Positions 8,264-17,118 are shown, numbered from the stretch's first letter. The stretch is 64,000 nucleotides of DNA from Flavobacterium frigidimaris (GCA_900129595.1 FQWG01000004.1:62001-126000); one strand, 5' to 3'. The notes: generated by a model from the sequence alone, not told the origin. A program made the numbers and translations.

Positions 8264-8701
8264 ATGAAATTACCTAAAGAAATAACCAATGGTTTCCTTA
8301 TATTCCTTGGAATAGGAATTTACTTTTTATTGATGAACGTATTAGGTTTGGCCCATTTGTTCTATTTGCGTACACTTAACGTCTTTTTTATATTTTATGG
8401 CGTAAACAGAACGATGAAAATGAACCTTCAGGAAGGAGAAACCAATTTTGTATCTAATGCTGTTTCTGCTATGGCAACTTCTGTGGTTGGTGTGGCGATG
8501 AGTGTTTTCGGATTACTGGTGTACAGTTATGCAAGAGGTGGTGATGCTTATGTAAAAACATTATCAGAAACTTTTATGTTTGGAGGAAATCCATCAGTAC
8601 CAACTTACTGTATTTGCTTGTTATTTGAAGGAGTCGCTTCTTCGGTAATTGTCACATTAATGATGATGCTGTATTGGAACAATAAGTATGTAGCCGATTA
8701 A
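8264..8701 (+). CDS. Small multi-spanning membrane protein of unknown function
   Basis: The 145-aa protein has about four predicted transmembrane segments: roughly 9-30, 31-50, 64-90 and 112-138. A charged loop MKMNLQEGETN lies between the second and third. There is no signal-peptide cleavage site and no recognisable catalytic motif. It resembles the uncharacterised DUF4199-like membrane proteins of Bacteroidota only in size and topology, so no function is assigned. It has its own promoter box and a strong terminator, which indicates a single-gene transcript. Confidence 0.75.
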   Translation: MKLPKEITNGFLIFLGIGIYFLLMNVLGLAHLFYLRTLNVFFIFYGVNRTMKMNLQEGETNFVSNAVSAMATSVVGVAMSVFGLLVYSYARGGDAYVKTLSETFMFGGNPSVPTYCICLLFEGVASSVIVTLMMMLYWNNKYVAD

Positions 8702-8726
8702 CATTTCAAAATAAAATAATCATTTA

Positions 8727-8782
8727 AGCATTCTAAAATCATATTTTTTTACAATTATATGATTTTAGAATGCTTCTTTTTT
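8727..8782 (+). terminator. Rho-independent terminator
   Basis: An 18-bp perfect stem (8727-8744 pairs with 8757-8774) is followed by TCTTTTTT. It lies 26 bp after the small membrane protein gene. Confidence 0.85.
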
Positions 8783-8842
8783 GAAATTTCATGCAAAATA
8801 TTCATTTAAAGCGGTGGGCATCATTGATAAGAACAATTTAAT

Positions 8843-8850
8843 TACTTTTG
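8843..8850 (+). promoter_or_regulatory. TAnnTTTG -7 box of bioB
   Basis: TACTTTTG has a TTG 16 bp upstream (8824-8826) and lies 22 nt before the bioB ATG. I saw no BirA-type operator palindrome around it. Confidence 0.55.
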
Positions 8851-8872
8851 AAGCTCCAAAAACAATAAACCA

Positions 8873-9961
8873 ATGAACATTACCAAACACGACTGGACAA
8901 AAGACGAGATAATCGCGATATACAATAAACCTATGATGGACCTGCTGTATGAAGCAGCAACGATACACAGGCAAAAACACGATCCGAACGTAGTTCAGGT
9001 ATCTACATTATTATCTATCAAAACCGGGGGCTGCCCCGAAGATTGTGGGTATTGCCCGCAAGCTGCCCGCTATAATACAGGTGTTGAAGGAAATGATTTA
9101 ATGAGTGTTAGTCAGGTAAAAGCACAGGCTTTACGTGCCAAATCCAGCGGATCATCCCGCGTTTGCATGGGAGCTGCCTGGAGAAACGTAAAAGATGGCG
9201 AAGAGTTTGATCAGGTTCTGGAAATGGTTCGTACCATCAACAAACTCGACATGGAGGTTTGTTGTACTTTGGGTATGATTACTGAAAACCAGGCACAACG
9301 TCTGGCAGAAGCCGGTTTATATGCTTACAACCACAATTTAGATACTTCTGAAGAATATTATAAAGATGTCATTTCGACCCGTGGTTTCGAAGACCGTCTG
9401 CAAACTATCGAGAACGTTCGTAAAACCAATGTTACCGTTTGTAGCGGAGGAATTATCGGAATGGGCGAAAGCATCGAAGACAGAGCCGGAATGCTCGTAG
9501 CGCTTTCTACTCTGAATCCGCAACCGGAGTCTGTGCCTATTAACGCTTTAGTTGCTGTTGAAGGAACACCGATGGAAGAAGAAAAGCCGGTAGAAATCTG
9601 GGAAATGATTCGTATGGTAGCAACCACAAGAATTGTAATGCCGGATACACAGGTGCGCTTGTCTGCAGGAAGGACCAATATGAGCCGCGAAGGACAGGCA
9701 ATGTGCTTTTTTGCCGGTGCCAATTCTATTTTTGCCGGAGATAAATTGCTGACAACACCAAATCCTGATGTACAGGAAGACATGAAAATGTTTGACTTAT
9801 TAGGACTGATTCCTCAAAAACCATTTGTTAAAGTTTCGCAGCCACAAACCGTTGAAGCAGCTGACTCTCAGTTCGCTCCATTGGGCGAAAAACCTAAATG
9901 GTCAAGACCCGGACATACGATTGAACGAAACATGGAAGCTTCGATCAAATCAAAAAATTAA
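8873..9961 (+). CDS. bioB: Biotin synthase
   Basis: BioB is a radical-SAM enzyme that inserts sulfur into dethiobiotin to make biotin. At 362 aa it is of normal to slightly long length. The 4Fe-4S/SAM cluster motif CPEDCGYC gives Cys54, Cys58 and Cys61. Further family segments include GAAWRNVKDGEEF, EVCCTLGM, YNHNLDTSEEYY and the Arg-containing RLSAGRTNMSREGQAM near the C-terminus. It is the first biotin gene met in this window. bioA, bioD and bioF lie 3-9 kb away on the opposite strand, so the pathway is clustered but not one operon. It has its own TACTTTTG promoter box. Confidence 0.97.
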   Translation: MNITKHDWTKDEIIAIYNKPMMDLLYEAATIHRQKHDPNVVQVSTLLSIKTGGCPEDCGYCPQAARYNTGVEGNDLMSVSQVKAQALRAKSSGSSRVCMGAAWRNVKDGEEFDQVLEMVRTINKLDMEVCCTLGMITENQAQRLAEAGLYAYNHNLDTSEEYYKDVISTRGFEDRLQTIENVRKTNVTVCSGGIIGMGESIEDRAGMLVALSTLNPQPESVPINALVAVEGTPMEEEKPVEIWEMIRMVATTRIVMPDTQVRLSAGRTNMSREGQAMCFFAGANSIFAGDKLLTTPNPDVQEDMKMFDLLGLIPQKPFVKVSQPQTVEAADSQFAPLGEKPKWSRPGHTIERNMEASIKSKN

Positions 9962-10041
9962 TTAAATGAGTTAATAAATCTCGAGAAATATTTTTAAATT
10001 GCTTATGACACAGAGTTATAAGCAATTTTTTTATTTAAGAG

Positions 10042-10908
10042 ATGAAGTTAAAACAAATCGAAAGGGTAAAAAAGATCTCAAAAGCCGATTTTATTTCCCA
10101 ATATGTAAAAAATCAAATTCCAGTTGTTATTGAAGAGCTCACCGAAGATTGGCCTGCTTATCAGAAATGGAAATTGTCCTATATCAAAGAAATCGCCGGC
10201 GAAACTATCGTTCCTTTATACGATAACAGACCCGTTAATCATGAAGATGGCTTTAACGAAGCGCATACCAAAATGAAAATGAGCGATTATATCGATTTAT
10301 TAGAGTCACAACCTACTAACTACCGCATTTTTCTTTACAACTTAATGAAAGAGGTGCCAACGCTAAAAGAGGACTTCTTATGGCCTGAAATTGGCTTAAG
10401 ATTAGTCAAACAAATGCCTATGTTGTTTTTTGGCGGAGAAAACTCAAAAGTCTTTATGCATTATGATATCGATTACTCGAATATTCTGCATTTTCATTTT
10501 CATGGCGAAAAACAATGTATGCTTTTTGCTCCGGATCAGTCGAAATACTTATACAAAGTCCCTCATGCATTAATTTCAAGGGAAGACATTGATTTTGACA
10601 ATCCCGATTATGAAAAATTCCCTGCCCTTAAAAATGCTGAAGGCTACATCACCAACCTAAAACACGGCGAGGTTTTATATATGCCGGAAGGTTATTGGCA
10701 TTATATGAAATATTTAACCCCGGGATTTTCGATGAGTTTGCGCGCGTTTCCTAAAAGTATTACCAATTTATCAAAAGCAGTTTATAATGTTTTCATTATG
10801 CGTCATTTTGATATTTTGATGCGAAAATTTAAAGGCCAGAAATGGATTGATTATAAAAATGAAAAGGCGATCGAAAATACACATCAGAACTTAAGAAAGA
10901 GTGCTTAA
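10042..10908 (+). CDS. JmjC/cupin-8 domain protein, putative Fe(II)/2-oxoglutarate hydroxylase
   Basis: The 288-aa protein has a cupin-like JmjC fold. The N-terminus has the usual IPVVIEELTEDWPA (about 26-39). Metal ligands are visible as HxD (His140, Asp142, in FMHYDID) and a distal His220 in GYWHYMKYL, after LPKG-like MPEG. These fit the Fe(II)- and 2-oxoglutarate-dependent oxygenase family that includes protein hydroxylases such as FIH. The substrate here is unknown. It lies 80 bp after bioB on the same strand with a strong terminator behind it, so it may be cotranscribed with bioB. There is no reason to assign it to biotin metabolism. Confidence 0.85.
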   Translation: MKLKQIERVKKISKADFISQYVKNQIPVVIEELTEDWPAYQKWKLSYIKEIAGETIVPLYDNRPVNHEDGFNEAHTKMKMSDYIDLLESQPTNYRIFLYNLMKEVPTLKEDFLWPEIGLRLVKQMPMLFFGGENSKVFMHYDIDYSNILHFHFHGEKQCMLFAPDQSKYLYKVPHALISREDIDFDNPDYEKFPALKNAEGYITNLKHGEVLYMPEGYWHYMKYLTPGFSMSLRAFPKSITNLSKAVYNVFIMRHFDILMRKFKGQKWIDYKNEKAIENTHQNLRKSA

Positions 10909-10923
10909 AAATAACCCTGAATA

Positions 10924-10966
10924 AAAAAAACAGCTGCAGTTTTATAGAACTGCAGCTGTTTTTTTA
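10924..10966 (+). terminator. Rho-independent terminator of the JmjC gene
   Basis: AACAGCTGCAGTT (10929-10941) pairs perfectly with 10948-10960 around the loop TTATAG. The flanking A and T tracts extend the stem, and a T run follows. Confidence 0.9.
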
Positions 10967-11129
10967 TTTTACCTTCGTGCTATTTATATTTAAATTTGTT
11001 TTTTGAATTATACAAAGAAAATCCCAATTGTAGAAACATGACCTCGCAGTTACAATTCTAACTCAAAAACTTGTTCAATACGCTAGATTAAAATGATTAT
11101 TTTTAGCAATTAGCATAAAAAAGAAAAAC

Positions 11130-11609
11130 ATGAATTCAATTTTCACAATAAAAGACGCCATCCTAAAACTGGAGCACTTTTGCGCCTATCAGGAACGCTG
11201 TCACAGTGAGGTAGTTTCGAAACTATACAGTTTAAAAATGTCTCCTGATGAAATTGATGTCGTTGTTGTTCAGCTTATTGAAAATAACTTTTTAAACGAA
11301 ACCCGTTTTGCCTGCAGCTTTGCCAGAGGCAAACATAGAATTAAACATTGGGGCAGAATAAGAATTACCAATGAGCTTAAAATGAAGCAGGTTTCCTCGA
11401 CTAATATTACGATTGCCTTAAAAGAAATCCCTGCCGAGGAATATGAAGCCACTTTCGAACAGCTTGCAGAAAGATGCTGGGGAAATCTAAACGAAAAAAA
11501 CACATTGAAAAAACGAAAAAAATTCTGTGATTATATGCTCCGAAGAGGATATGAAAGCTTTTTAGTTTACGACAAAGTAACCCAATTAGAAAAGAATTTA
11601 GAAACCTGA
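11130..11609 (+). CDS. recX: Regulatory protein RecX
   Basis: RecX binds RecA filaments and limits recombinase activity. The 159-aa protein is of typical size and made of three-helix repeats: one with HSEVVSKLYSLKMSPDEID (about 25-43), then the conserved FLNETRFACSFARGK (about 54-68) and GRIRITNELKMKQVS (about 74-88). recA is not adjacent. It converges with the ketoacyl synthase gene, whose stop is only 10 bp away. No strong terminator separates them. Confidence 0.85.
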   Translation: MNSIFTIKDAILKLEHFCAYQERCHSEVVSKLYSLKMSPDEIDVVVVQLIENNFLNETRFACSFARGKHRIKHWGRIRITNELKMKQVSSTNITIALKEIPAEEYEATFEQLAERCWGNLNEKNTLKKRKKFCDYMLRRGYESFLVYDKVTQLEKNLET

Positions 11610-11619
11610 AAAAGTGAAT

Positions 11620-12786
11620 TTAGACTCTCTCTATTAAAACGCTTACCGCATTACCACCAAAACCAACGGCATTGATGAGAACTCTTTTTATCGATTTTGT
11701 CTGATTTTGCTGTATCCCAAACGGAACTCCAATAAAAGTATCATGTTGCAGCATTAAAAGTGCCAATTCCAGACTTAATATACCGGATGCACCAAATGTA
11801 TGTCCAACCTTCCATTTATTAGTCGTTAGCAAAGGCAATTGAGACCCAAAAACTTTTTCTATAGCCAGTAATTCCGTTATATCTCCTTTTATGGTTCCGG
11901 GAGCATGCATAACAATTGCATCAACAGTTTCTAAAGCAACATCCTTCAAAGCCATTTTCATCGATTTCTGAAAACAGGTTGCTTCGGCAGAAATAGAAAT
12001 ATTATGCTCTAAAATCTCTGTTGCATACCCAACACCCGTTACGTAAGCAATTGCATTTTCCTTCTCTCCGGATTCCAGACAACAAACAGCAGCTCCTTCA
12101 CCCAGAATCATAGTGTTCTGACTTTTCTCAAAATCAAAAGCCAGATTCGGCCACGGGTCTTCCTCCTGATTGATTCGGGAATATATTTTAAGAGCCCGCA
12201 TCTGGGCAATTGTAAAATCAGTTAAAGGAGCTTCGCTTCCTCCTGCCAAAAACTTATCTGCCATTCCTGATCTTAACCATGCTACACCATTTAACAATGC
12301 ATGAAGCGCTGTTGAACAGGTTATTGAATGCGAAATTTCAGGCCCCGTACTTTGCAAATCATGGGCAATCCACGAAGATATGTTTCCTAAAGTAGTCGTT
12401 GGCGAGGCCAAAGTCTGAGCTTTACCCGTATCAAGATATTCTTTGTAATGTTTTTCGAATAAATCCGTTGCGCCACGTGAAGACCCAATATTGATTCCGA
12501 AAACAGCATCCGAATTCCATCCTGCCTGTTCAACCGCCTTTCGCGAAGCTGCTATGGCAAATAAAACCGAATCATCTAAAAACTTGTATTTACTATCTGA
12601 TTCCCGTATTTGCACAACAATCTCTTTCGATTCGGCATCAAGTGCAGCTACTGATGTTTCCTGCTGATCTAAGAATTGTTTCGAAAAACAATGTTGATTG
12701 TCGAGGTATCTTTCCCAGATTACTTCAGCGTTATTTCCTAACGAAGAAATCGAAGAAAAGGCTGTTATGGCGATTTTAGTATTCAA
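11620..12786 (-). CDS. FabF-like beta-ketoacyl synthase next to bioA
   Basis: With a TTG start at 12786 the protein has 388 aa and begins MNTKIAITAFSSISSLG, the normal N-terminus of KAS I/II enzymes. Catalytic residues are intact: Cys157 (ITCSTALHA), His294 (MHAPGTIKGD) and His329 (GHTFGASG). Such enzymes condense acyl and malonyl thioesters. It is encoded 139 bp downstream of bioA on the same strand. No bioC, bioH or bioZ is visible in the window, so a role in making the pimeloyl precursor of biotin is plausible but is inference from context. An ATG at 12837 would add 17 residues, but that stretch is repeat-like DNA (AACTTTGCG words) and not family sequence. Confidence 0.85.
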   Translation of the reverse strand: MNTKIAITAFSSISSLGNNAEVIWERYLDNQHCFSKQFLDQQETSVAALDAESKEIVVQIRESDSKYKFLDDSVLFAIAASRKAVEQAGWNSDAVFGINIGSSRGATDLFEKHYKEYLDTGKAQTLASPTTTLGNISSWIAHDLQSTGPEISHSITCSTALHALLNGVAWLRSGMADKFLAGGSEAPLTDFTIAQMRALKIYSRINQEEDPWPNLAFDFEKSQNTMILGEGAAVCCLESGEKENAIAYVTGVGYATEILEHNISISAEATCFQKSMKMALKDVALETVDAIVMHAPGTIKGDITELLAIEKVFGSQLPLLTTNKWKVGHTFGASGILSLELALLMLQHDTFIGVPFGIQQNQTKSIKRVLINAVGFGGNAVSVLIERV

Positions 12787-12925
12787 TTTTGGCGTTTTTT
12801 TATCGCAAAGTTCGCGAAGTTTTATGAAAGATGGCACGCGGATGACACAGATTAAACTGATTTACAAAGATTATTTTAAATTAGAACAGCGAAAATCCGT
12901 TTAATCTATTTAAATCCGTGGCAAA
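12787..12925. repeat. Degenerate dispersed repeat between bioA and the ketoacyl synthase
   Basis: The gap contains CGCAAAGTTCGCGAAG and the words GCGGATGACACAGATTAAAC, ATCCGTTTAATCT and AAATCCGTGGCAAA. These belong to the same class of AT-rich intergenic repeats found at 34660-34782 and 56756-56830. No coding potential is supported. Confidence 0.5.
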
Positions 12926-14197
12926 TTATACCATTTCTATAGCTTCTTCAATAATAGCATACACTTTTTCAAGTTGTTCATCAGTCATAATATACGGAGG
13001 AAGAATATAAACAATATTCCCAACCGGACGCAAAATAACACCTTTATCGATAAAGAAATTATAGAGTTTCGTTCGCATCGAACCGTAATAACTTTCCGCT
13101 GAATCTGATTTTATTTCAACCGCAAAAATGATACCTAATGTTCTGGCTGTTGTCACTTTTGGGTGGTTCTCTATTTTCTTCTGAAACACTAAATGGCTGG
13201 CGTTGATTCTTTTGATGTTATCCTGCATTTCATCCGTCTGCAGTAAATCCATACTGGCTAAAGCTGCCGCGCAACCCGTTGGATTCGCCGTAAAAGTGTG
13301 TCCGTGAAAAAGCGCTTTATTAATATCATCATCATAAAAGGCATCAAAAACTTCCTGAGTAAAAGTTGTGATTGCCATCGGGATTGTTCCTCCGGTTAAC
13401 GCTTTAGAAAGACAAATCATGTCCGGTTCTTCAGTAACATAATCCATTGCAAAGGTTTTTCCCGTTTTTCCAAAACCCGTCATTACTTCATCAGCAATAG
13501 TTAATACGCTGTTCTCTTTACAAATCTGTATCAGTTTTGCTAATGTTTCCGGTTCGTACATGACCATTCCGGCAGCTCCCTGCACCAAAGGTTCGAAAAT
13601 AAAACCCGCACAATTATAATTCTGAATTACATTTTGAAGCGCATCAAAACTTTCCTGTTCTTTTCCTTTTACCGGAACCGGAATTCGAACAACATCTATA
13701 AACATTCCCTGAAAAGCCTGCGTATAAAAAGAGATTCCGCTTGCTGCCATTGCCGCAAAAGTATCTCCATGAAATGCATTTTCGAATGCGATTATCGTAG
13801 TACGTTTTTCATTTTTATTAAAAAAATACTGCAGCGCCACTTTTATTGCTACTTCAACCGCGGTTGATCCGTTATCAGAAAAGAAGATTTTCTGTTGGTT
13901 TTTAGGCAGAATTTCAATTAGCCTTTCAGCTACTTTTATCGCTGGTTCGTGTGTAAAACCTCCAAATAAAACATGCTCTAAAGTGGTCAACTGTTTGTAA
14001 ATCGCATCGGCAATAAATTTATTGCTATGGCCAAATGGGTTTACCCACCAAGAAGCAATGGCATCAATATATTCTTTGTCGTTTTCATCCCAAAGCAAAG
14101 CGCCTTCGCCTCTGGAAATCGCAATTGCAGCTTGTGCCGTTTTATGTTGTGTATAAGGATGCCAAAGGTATTGGCTGTCTTTTTCTGTTAAAGTCAT
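12926..14197 (-). CDS. bioA: Adenosylmethionine--8-amino-7-oxononanoate transaminase
   Basis: BioA is a PLP-dependent class III aminotransferase that converts KAPA to DAPA with S-adenosylmethionine as amino donor. The 423-aa length is typical. Features include LWHPYTQHK (11-19), SWWVNPFGHSN (49-59), FFSDNGSTAVEVA (105-117), AFHGDTFAAM (141-150), the Asp of IADEVMTGFG (234-243) and the PLP lysine Lys265 in LSKALTGG. The minus-strand promoter box TATCTTTG lies at 14254-14261. bioD lies upstream on the same strand across a 99-bp gap, so bioA may have both its own promoter and readthrough from bioD. Confidence 0.97.
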   Translation of the reverse strand: MTLTEKDSQYLWHPYTQHKTAQAAIAISRGEGALLWDENDKEYIDAIASWWVNPFGHSNKFIADAIYKQLTTLEHVLFGGFTHEPAIKVAERLIEILPKNQQKIFFSDNGSTAVEVAIKVALQYFFNKNEKRTTIIAFENAFHGDTFAAMAASGISFYTQAFQGMFIDVVRIPVPVKGKEQESFDALQNVIQNYNCAGFIFEPLVQGAAGMVMYEPETLAKLIQICKENSVLTIADEVMTGFGKTGKTFAMDYVTEEPDMICLSKALTGGTIPMAITTFTQEVFDAFYDDDINKALFHGHTFTANPTGCAAALASMDLLQTDEMQDNIKRINASHLVFQKKIENHPKVTTARTLGIIFAVEIKSDSAESYYGSMRTKLYNFFIDKGVILRPVGNIVYILPPYIMTDEQLEKVYAIIEEAIEMV

Positions 14198-14253
14198 AGT
14201 ATATAAAATAGAGCATAGCGTATAGAAAAAAGACTCGACTACTATAATTTTGA

Positions 14254-14261
14254 CAAAGATA
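14254..14261 (-). promoter_or_regulatory. TAnnTTTG -7 box of bioA
   Basis: TATCTTTG on the minus strand lies 56 nt upstream of the bioA ATG. No well-placed TTG -33 was found. Confidence 0.5.
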
Positions 14262-14296
14262 GGAAAGTCTATTTTCTTTGTTCTATATTCTTTACT

Positions 14297-14914
14297 CTAC
14301 AAATTAAGTAAGTTATCTCTAAACAAATCGGCATATTCCTTAATAACATTTTGATCGAAATAAGGTTCTTCATCAATTCTTCCGATACATTTTATTCCGG
14401 TTTTATTGAGAATCATGCTTTCGGTTGCTTTGTTTTCGCTTCCGCTGAAGATAATTCCTGCAACTTCGAAACCATGATTCCTGATTGCTTCTACCGTCAA
14501 TAAAGTATGATTGATACTTCCCAGATAATGTCTTGAAACTACAATTATTTTATAATCGGGCTGAATTAAATCTATAATTAAGTCTTTATCATTCAACGGA
14601 ACAAAAATCCCTCCGGCTCCTTCAATAACCAAATGATTTTTAGTTTCGGGTTCTTTGATTTGCTTTAAATCAATTTTGATCCCGTCAATTTCAGCAGCCA
14701 AATGAGGACTTGCCGGTGTATTTAATTTATAACTATTTTCAAAAATTTTAGATTTTAGATTGGAGATTTTAGATTTGATTTTATGACTGTCAGAATTGTC
14801 TAAATCTCCTGCCTGAATCGGTTTCCAATAATCCGCTTCTAAGGATTCAACAATAATAGAAGAGGCAATTGTTTTACCTACATCAGTTGAAATTCCTGTT
14901 ACAAATATTTTCAT
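14297..14914 (-). CDS. bioD: ATP-dependent dethiobiotin synthetase
   Basis: BioD closes the ureido ring of DAPA with CO2 and ATP to give dethiobiotin. The 205-aa protein has the P-loop GISTDVGKT (7-15), YWKPIQAGD (about 30-38), the PHLAAEIDG motif and EGAGGIFVPL. The codons around residues 48-56 (14743-14776) are built from the simple word TTTTAGATT repeated. The protein length is still normal, so this is low complexity and not an insertion. It precedes bioA on the same strand. Confidence 0.95.
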   Translation of the reverse strand: MKIFVTGISTDVGKTIASSIIVESLEADYWKPIQAGDLDNSDSHKIKSKISNLKSKIFENSYKLNTPASPHLAAEIDGIKIDLKQIKEPETKNHLVIEGAGGIFVPLNDKDLIIDLIQPDYKIIVVSRHYLGSINHTLLTVEAIRNHGFEVAGIIFSGSENKATESMILNKTGIKCIGRIDEEPYFDQNVIKEYADLFRDNLLNL

Positions 14915-14919
14915 AGCTT

Positions 14920-15040
14920 GTTTGTTTCACAAAGATTTACAAAGAAAAAACGCAAAGATTCGCCAAAAAGGCTTTTTTGCTTTGTGTCACTTTGTGTTTT
15001 TTCTTTGTGTATCTCTGTGTAATGACTTTGGCAAAAATAC
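14920..15040. repeat. Periodic AT-rich intergenic repeat upstream of bioD
   Basis: The region is dominated by variants of CACAAAGATTTACAAAG and TTTGTGTCACTTTGTGTTTT. It can be read as a 65-codon frame (14911-15108), but codon use and composition are those of the repeat, so I treat it as non-coding. Confidence 0.5.
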
Positions 15041-15042
15041 CT

Positions 15043-15074
15043 AAAAAACAAAACCCATCCATTACGATGGGTTT
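15043..15074 (-). terminator. Terminator of the ECF sigma operon
   Basis: AAACCCATC (15051-15059) pairs with GATGGGTTT (15066-15074), followed on the minus strand by a T run (A run at 15043-15048). It lies 8 bp beyond the last gene of the operon. Confidence 0.85.
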
Positions 15075-15082
15075 GTTGTTTT

Positions 15083-15700
15083 TTATTTTTCTTCTTTAAG
15101 TTCGTCAATTACTTTCTTGATTTCTTTTGCATATTTTCCATAATAAAAACTCACCCACCACTCTGTCAAAACACCAACAAGCAATATTGTTATCATAAAA
15201 ACTACCACTTTTAAGACTAATTTTCCATTTTCAAAATTCCCATTCAAAATTTCGATTGAGTCAGGAGTTCTAAAAAACAAATAGACAGCCAGATAAATCA
15301 TCAAAAAAGGAGCCAGTGCAAACGTAAAAGTTTTGTAAAGCTGCATGTTAAGCCTAATATCGTAATAGGTTTCGTACAAACTGTCTTTGGTTGTTAATGC
15401 TACTTTATCCAGTCTTTTATAAAACAGAAAAAGCTTTGCTAAATAGTAAATACTTATCGCCACTATTATTCCATATATAAAATAGTAAGGGCCTACAAAT
15501 TTTGACGGAAATTCACTATGAAATGGCAAAAGACCTATAACAAACAAAACAAAAATTTGTCCTAAAAGTTCTGTGCGCAAATTTTTCCTAATTTTGTCCA
15601 AAGGCATATTTGCCGATTGTATTTTTTCTAAATTATCCGGAAGAACAACATTCTCTGTCTTTTCGTTATTCCATGCGTTTTGTATATCGTTAAAATCCAT
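15083..15700 (-). CDS. Membrane protein encoded with the ECF sigma factor, candidate anti-sigma factor
   Basis: The 205-aa protein has a soluble N-terminus (MDFNDIQNAWNNEK, about 1-45) and about four transmembrane segments (about 46-66, 70-92, 120-142 and 160-185), then a lysine-rich C-terminal tail. Its start overlaps the end of the sigma factor gene by 11 bp, a strong sign of translational coupling. No zinc-binding anti-sigma motif is visible. By position it is the likely anti-sigma factor, but this is inference from gene order. Confidence 0.7.
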   Translation of the reverse strand: MDFNDIQNAWNNEKTENVVLPDNLEKIQSANMPLDKIRKNLRTELLGQIFVLFVIGLLPFHSEFPSKFVGPYYFIYGIIVAISIYYLAKLFLFYKRLDKVALTTKDSLYETYYDIRLNMQLYKTFTFALAPFLMIYLAVYLFFRTPDSIEILNGNFENGKLVLKVVVFMITILLVGVLTEWWVSFYYGKYAKEIKKVIDELKEEK

Positions 15701-16193
15701 ATCCTTGATTTTTAATTATTTCTTTTAATTTGTCTTTTGCCCTGTTTAATTTTACCCTGGCATTTCCTTCTGAAATTCCCAGATTCTCTCCAATTTCTCT
15801 ATGGGAAAACCCTTCTAACTGATAGAAAATAATCGCTTTATCAATTTTTTCGAGTTTTTGAACCGCTTTATAAAAATGATCGATCTGACTTTCCTTTATA
15901 TGCGAATCGCCTTCATCTTCTTTAATGTTTTCTGAAGCGATTTCATATTTATCAACTTTCCGCTTTTCCTTCTTCAGGAAAACGATAGCTGTATTTACGG
16001 CAACACGATACATCCAGGTCGAAAACTGACTTTCGTTTCTAAAAGAATCATACGATTTCCAAAGCTGACAAACAATCTCCTGAAAGAGATCTTGCTGATC
16101 ATCATGATTATCCATATACATTTTAGAAACCTTGTACAGTATTCCTTTATGGCTTTCGATCCTGTTTAAAAATTCTTGCTCTTTCTTTTTCAA
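15690..16193 (-). CDS. ECF-type RNA polymerase sigma factor
   Basis: The 167-aa sigma-70 group 4 protein has region 2 (about 18-78: DLFQEIVCQLWKSYDSF and FSTWMYRVAVNTAI) and region 4 (about 110-160: GFSHREIGENLGISEGNARV, then KLNRAKDKL). It directs RNA polymerase to a dedicated regulon. It lies 5 bp downstream of the TraB/GumN gene and overlaps the candidate anti-sigma gene. An inverted repeat at 17313-17339 upstream of the operon may be part of its own promoter. Confidence 0.93.
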   Translation of the reverse strand: MKKKEQEFLNRIESHKGILYKVSKMYMDNHDDQQDLFQEIVCQLWKSYDSFRNESQFSTWMYRVAVNTAIVFLKKEKRKVDKYEIASENIKEDEGDSHIKESQIDHFYKAVQKLEKIDKAIIFYQLEGFSHREIGENLGISEGNARVKLNRAKDKLKEIIKNQGYGF

Positions 16194-16198
16194 AACGA

Positions 16199-17062
16199 TT
16201 ATTTCGTTACCGGTTTTACTTTATATCCTGCTTTTCTCAATAAATTAATTACTCCGTCATTACCCGCGAGGTGTGCAGCTCCAACTGCCACGAATACACT
16301 TTCATTTTTCATCATTTCAGGCAAAAGTTTTACCCAATTTCCATTTCTTTCATCAAGCATATATTTTTTAGCCTTGGCATTCATTATATTTTCTGCAGTT
16401 GATTTTTCAAATAAACCTTCTAAATTTTCCTGCTTATAATCTTCAACCAACTTCTTTGTCTCTTCAACATCAGACTCTTCTAACATAGCAATCATTTCAG
16501 CATCAGAATAAGCATCTTCAAATGATTTAAACTGAGACTTTACAGTTTCTAAACCAACAACCGGCAAGTTTTGTTTCTTAGCACTTTCGATAAAATTCAT
16601 TTCATAAAATCTCAAGTCATCGCAACCAAAGCTTTTCATCGAAATCAAACTCATCACAGTCATCAAACTAAAAGCATCAACTTGCTTTATAGTCATACCT
16701 GCTGATTTTTTCAGAATCGCATCTAATTTAGACAATTCCTCCAGATTTAATTTTTTACTTAAAGGTTCTTTACCCATCGCCATTTGCTGCATTTCAGACA
16801 TCTCTTTTGGATCAGAAAAGTTGATTTCTAATACTAATTTATCGGATTTGTCAAATGCTTTTTTTGTTTTTTCAGAAAGAAAATAATCTCCAGAACAAAT
16901 CATATGAATTGTTCCATACAAATAAGAAGGTTTTACTAATCCGTTTCCTGATACTTCCCATAAAAGGGAGTTTTCTAATTTTGGCGCTTTTGTCTGTGCC
17001 TGAATTGATACCGCAAAAAGAATTGCGATTGCAGTTACTGCTGATGTAAATAAATTTTTCAT
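16199..17062 (-). CDS. TraB/GumN family protein, exported
   Basis: The 287-aa protein begins with a signal peptide (MKNLFTSAVTAIAILFAVSIQ, cleaved after QAQ or so). The TraB/GumN signatures are SYLYGTIHMICS (about 45-56), then VGLETVKSQ and the C-terminal VFVAVGAAHLAGNDGV. Members are proposed metal-dependent hydrolases or proteases on the basis of the GxxH motifs, but biochemical proof is sparse. I chose the ATG at 17062. A GTG at 17119 would add 19 charged residues before the signal peptide. It lies between the 59-aa membrane protein gene and the sigma gene in one operon. Confidence 0.88.
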   Translation of the reverse strand: MKNLFTSAVTAIAILFAVSIQAQTKAPKLENSLLWEVSGNGLVKPSYLYGTIHMICSGDYFLSEKTKKAFDKSDKLVLEINFSDPKEMSEMQQMAMGKEPLSKKLNLEELSKLDAILKKSAGMTIKQVDAFSLMTVMSLISMKSFGCDDLRFYEMNFIESAKKQNLPVVGLETVKSQFKSFEDAYSDAEMIAMLEESDVEETKKLVEDYKQENLEGLFEKSTAENIMNAKAKKYMLDERNGNWVKLLPEMMKNESVFVAVGAAHLAGNDGVINLLRKAGYKVKPVTK

Positions 17063-17118
17063 TTTGATTGATTGATTTTTATTTTGTGATTTGTTGACGA
17101 TTGAAAACTCCTTTTTCA

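Noticed and set aside
12698..12904. 68-codon frame on the plus strand opposite the ketoacyl synthase start
   Set aside because: It is antisense to the synthase and partly made of intergenic repeat; no domain.
14743..14776. Simple repeat TTTTAGATT inside bioD, possible insertion
   Set aside because: The protein keeps normal length and all motifs around it, so it reads as local low complexity in a variable loop.
14911..15108. 65-codon frame on the minus strand between bioD and the ECF operon
   Set aside because: It is formed by the periodic repeat TTTGTG/CACAAAG and crosses the terminator at 15043-15074; codon use is not coding-like.
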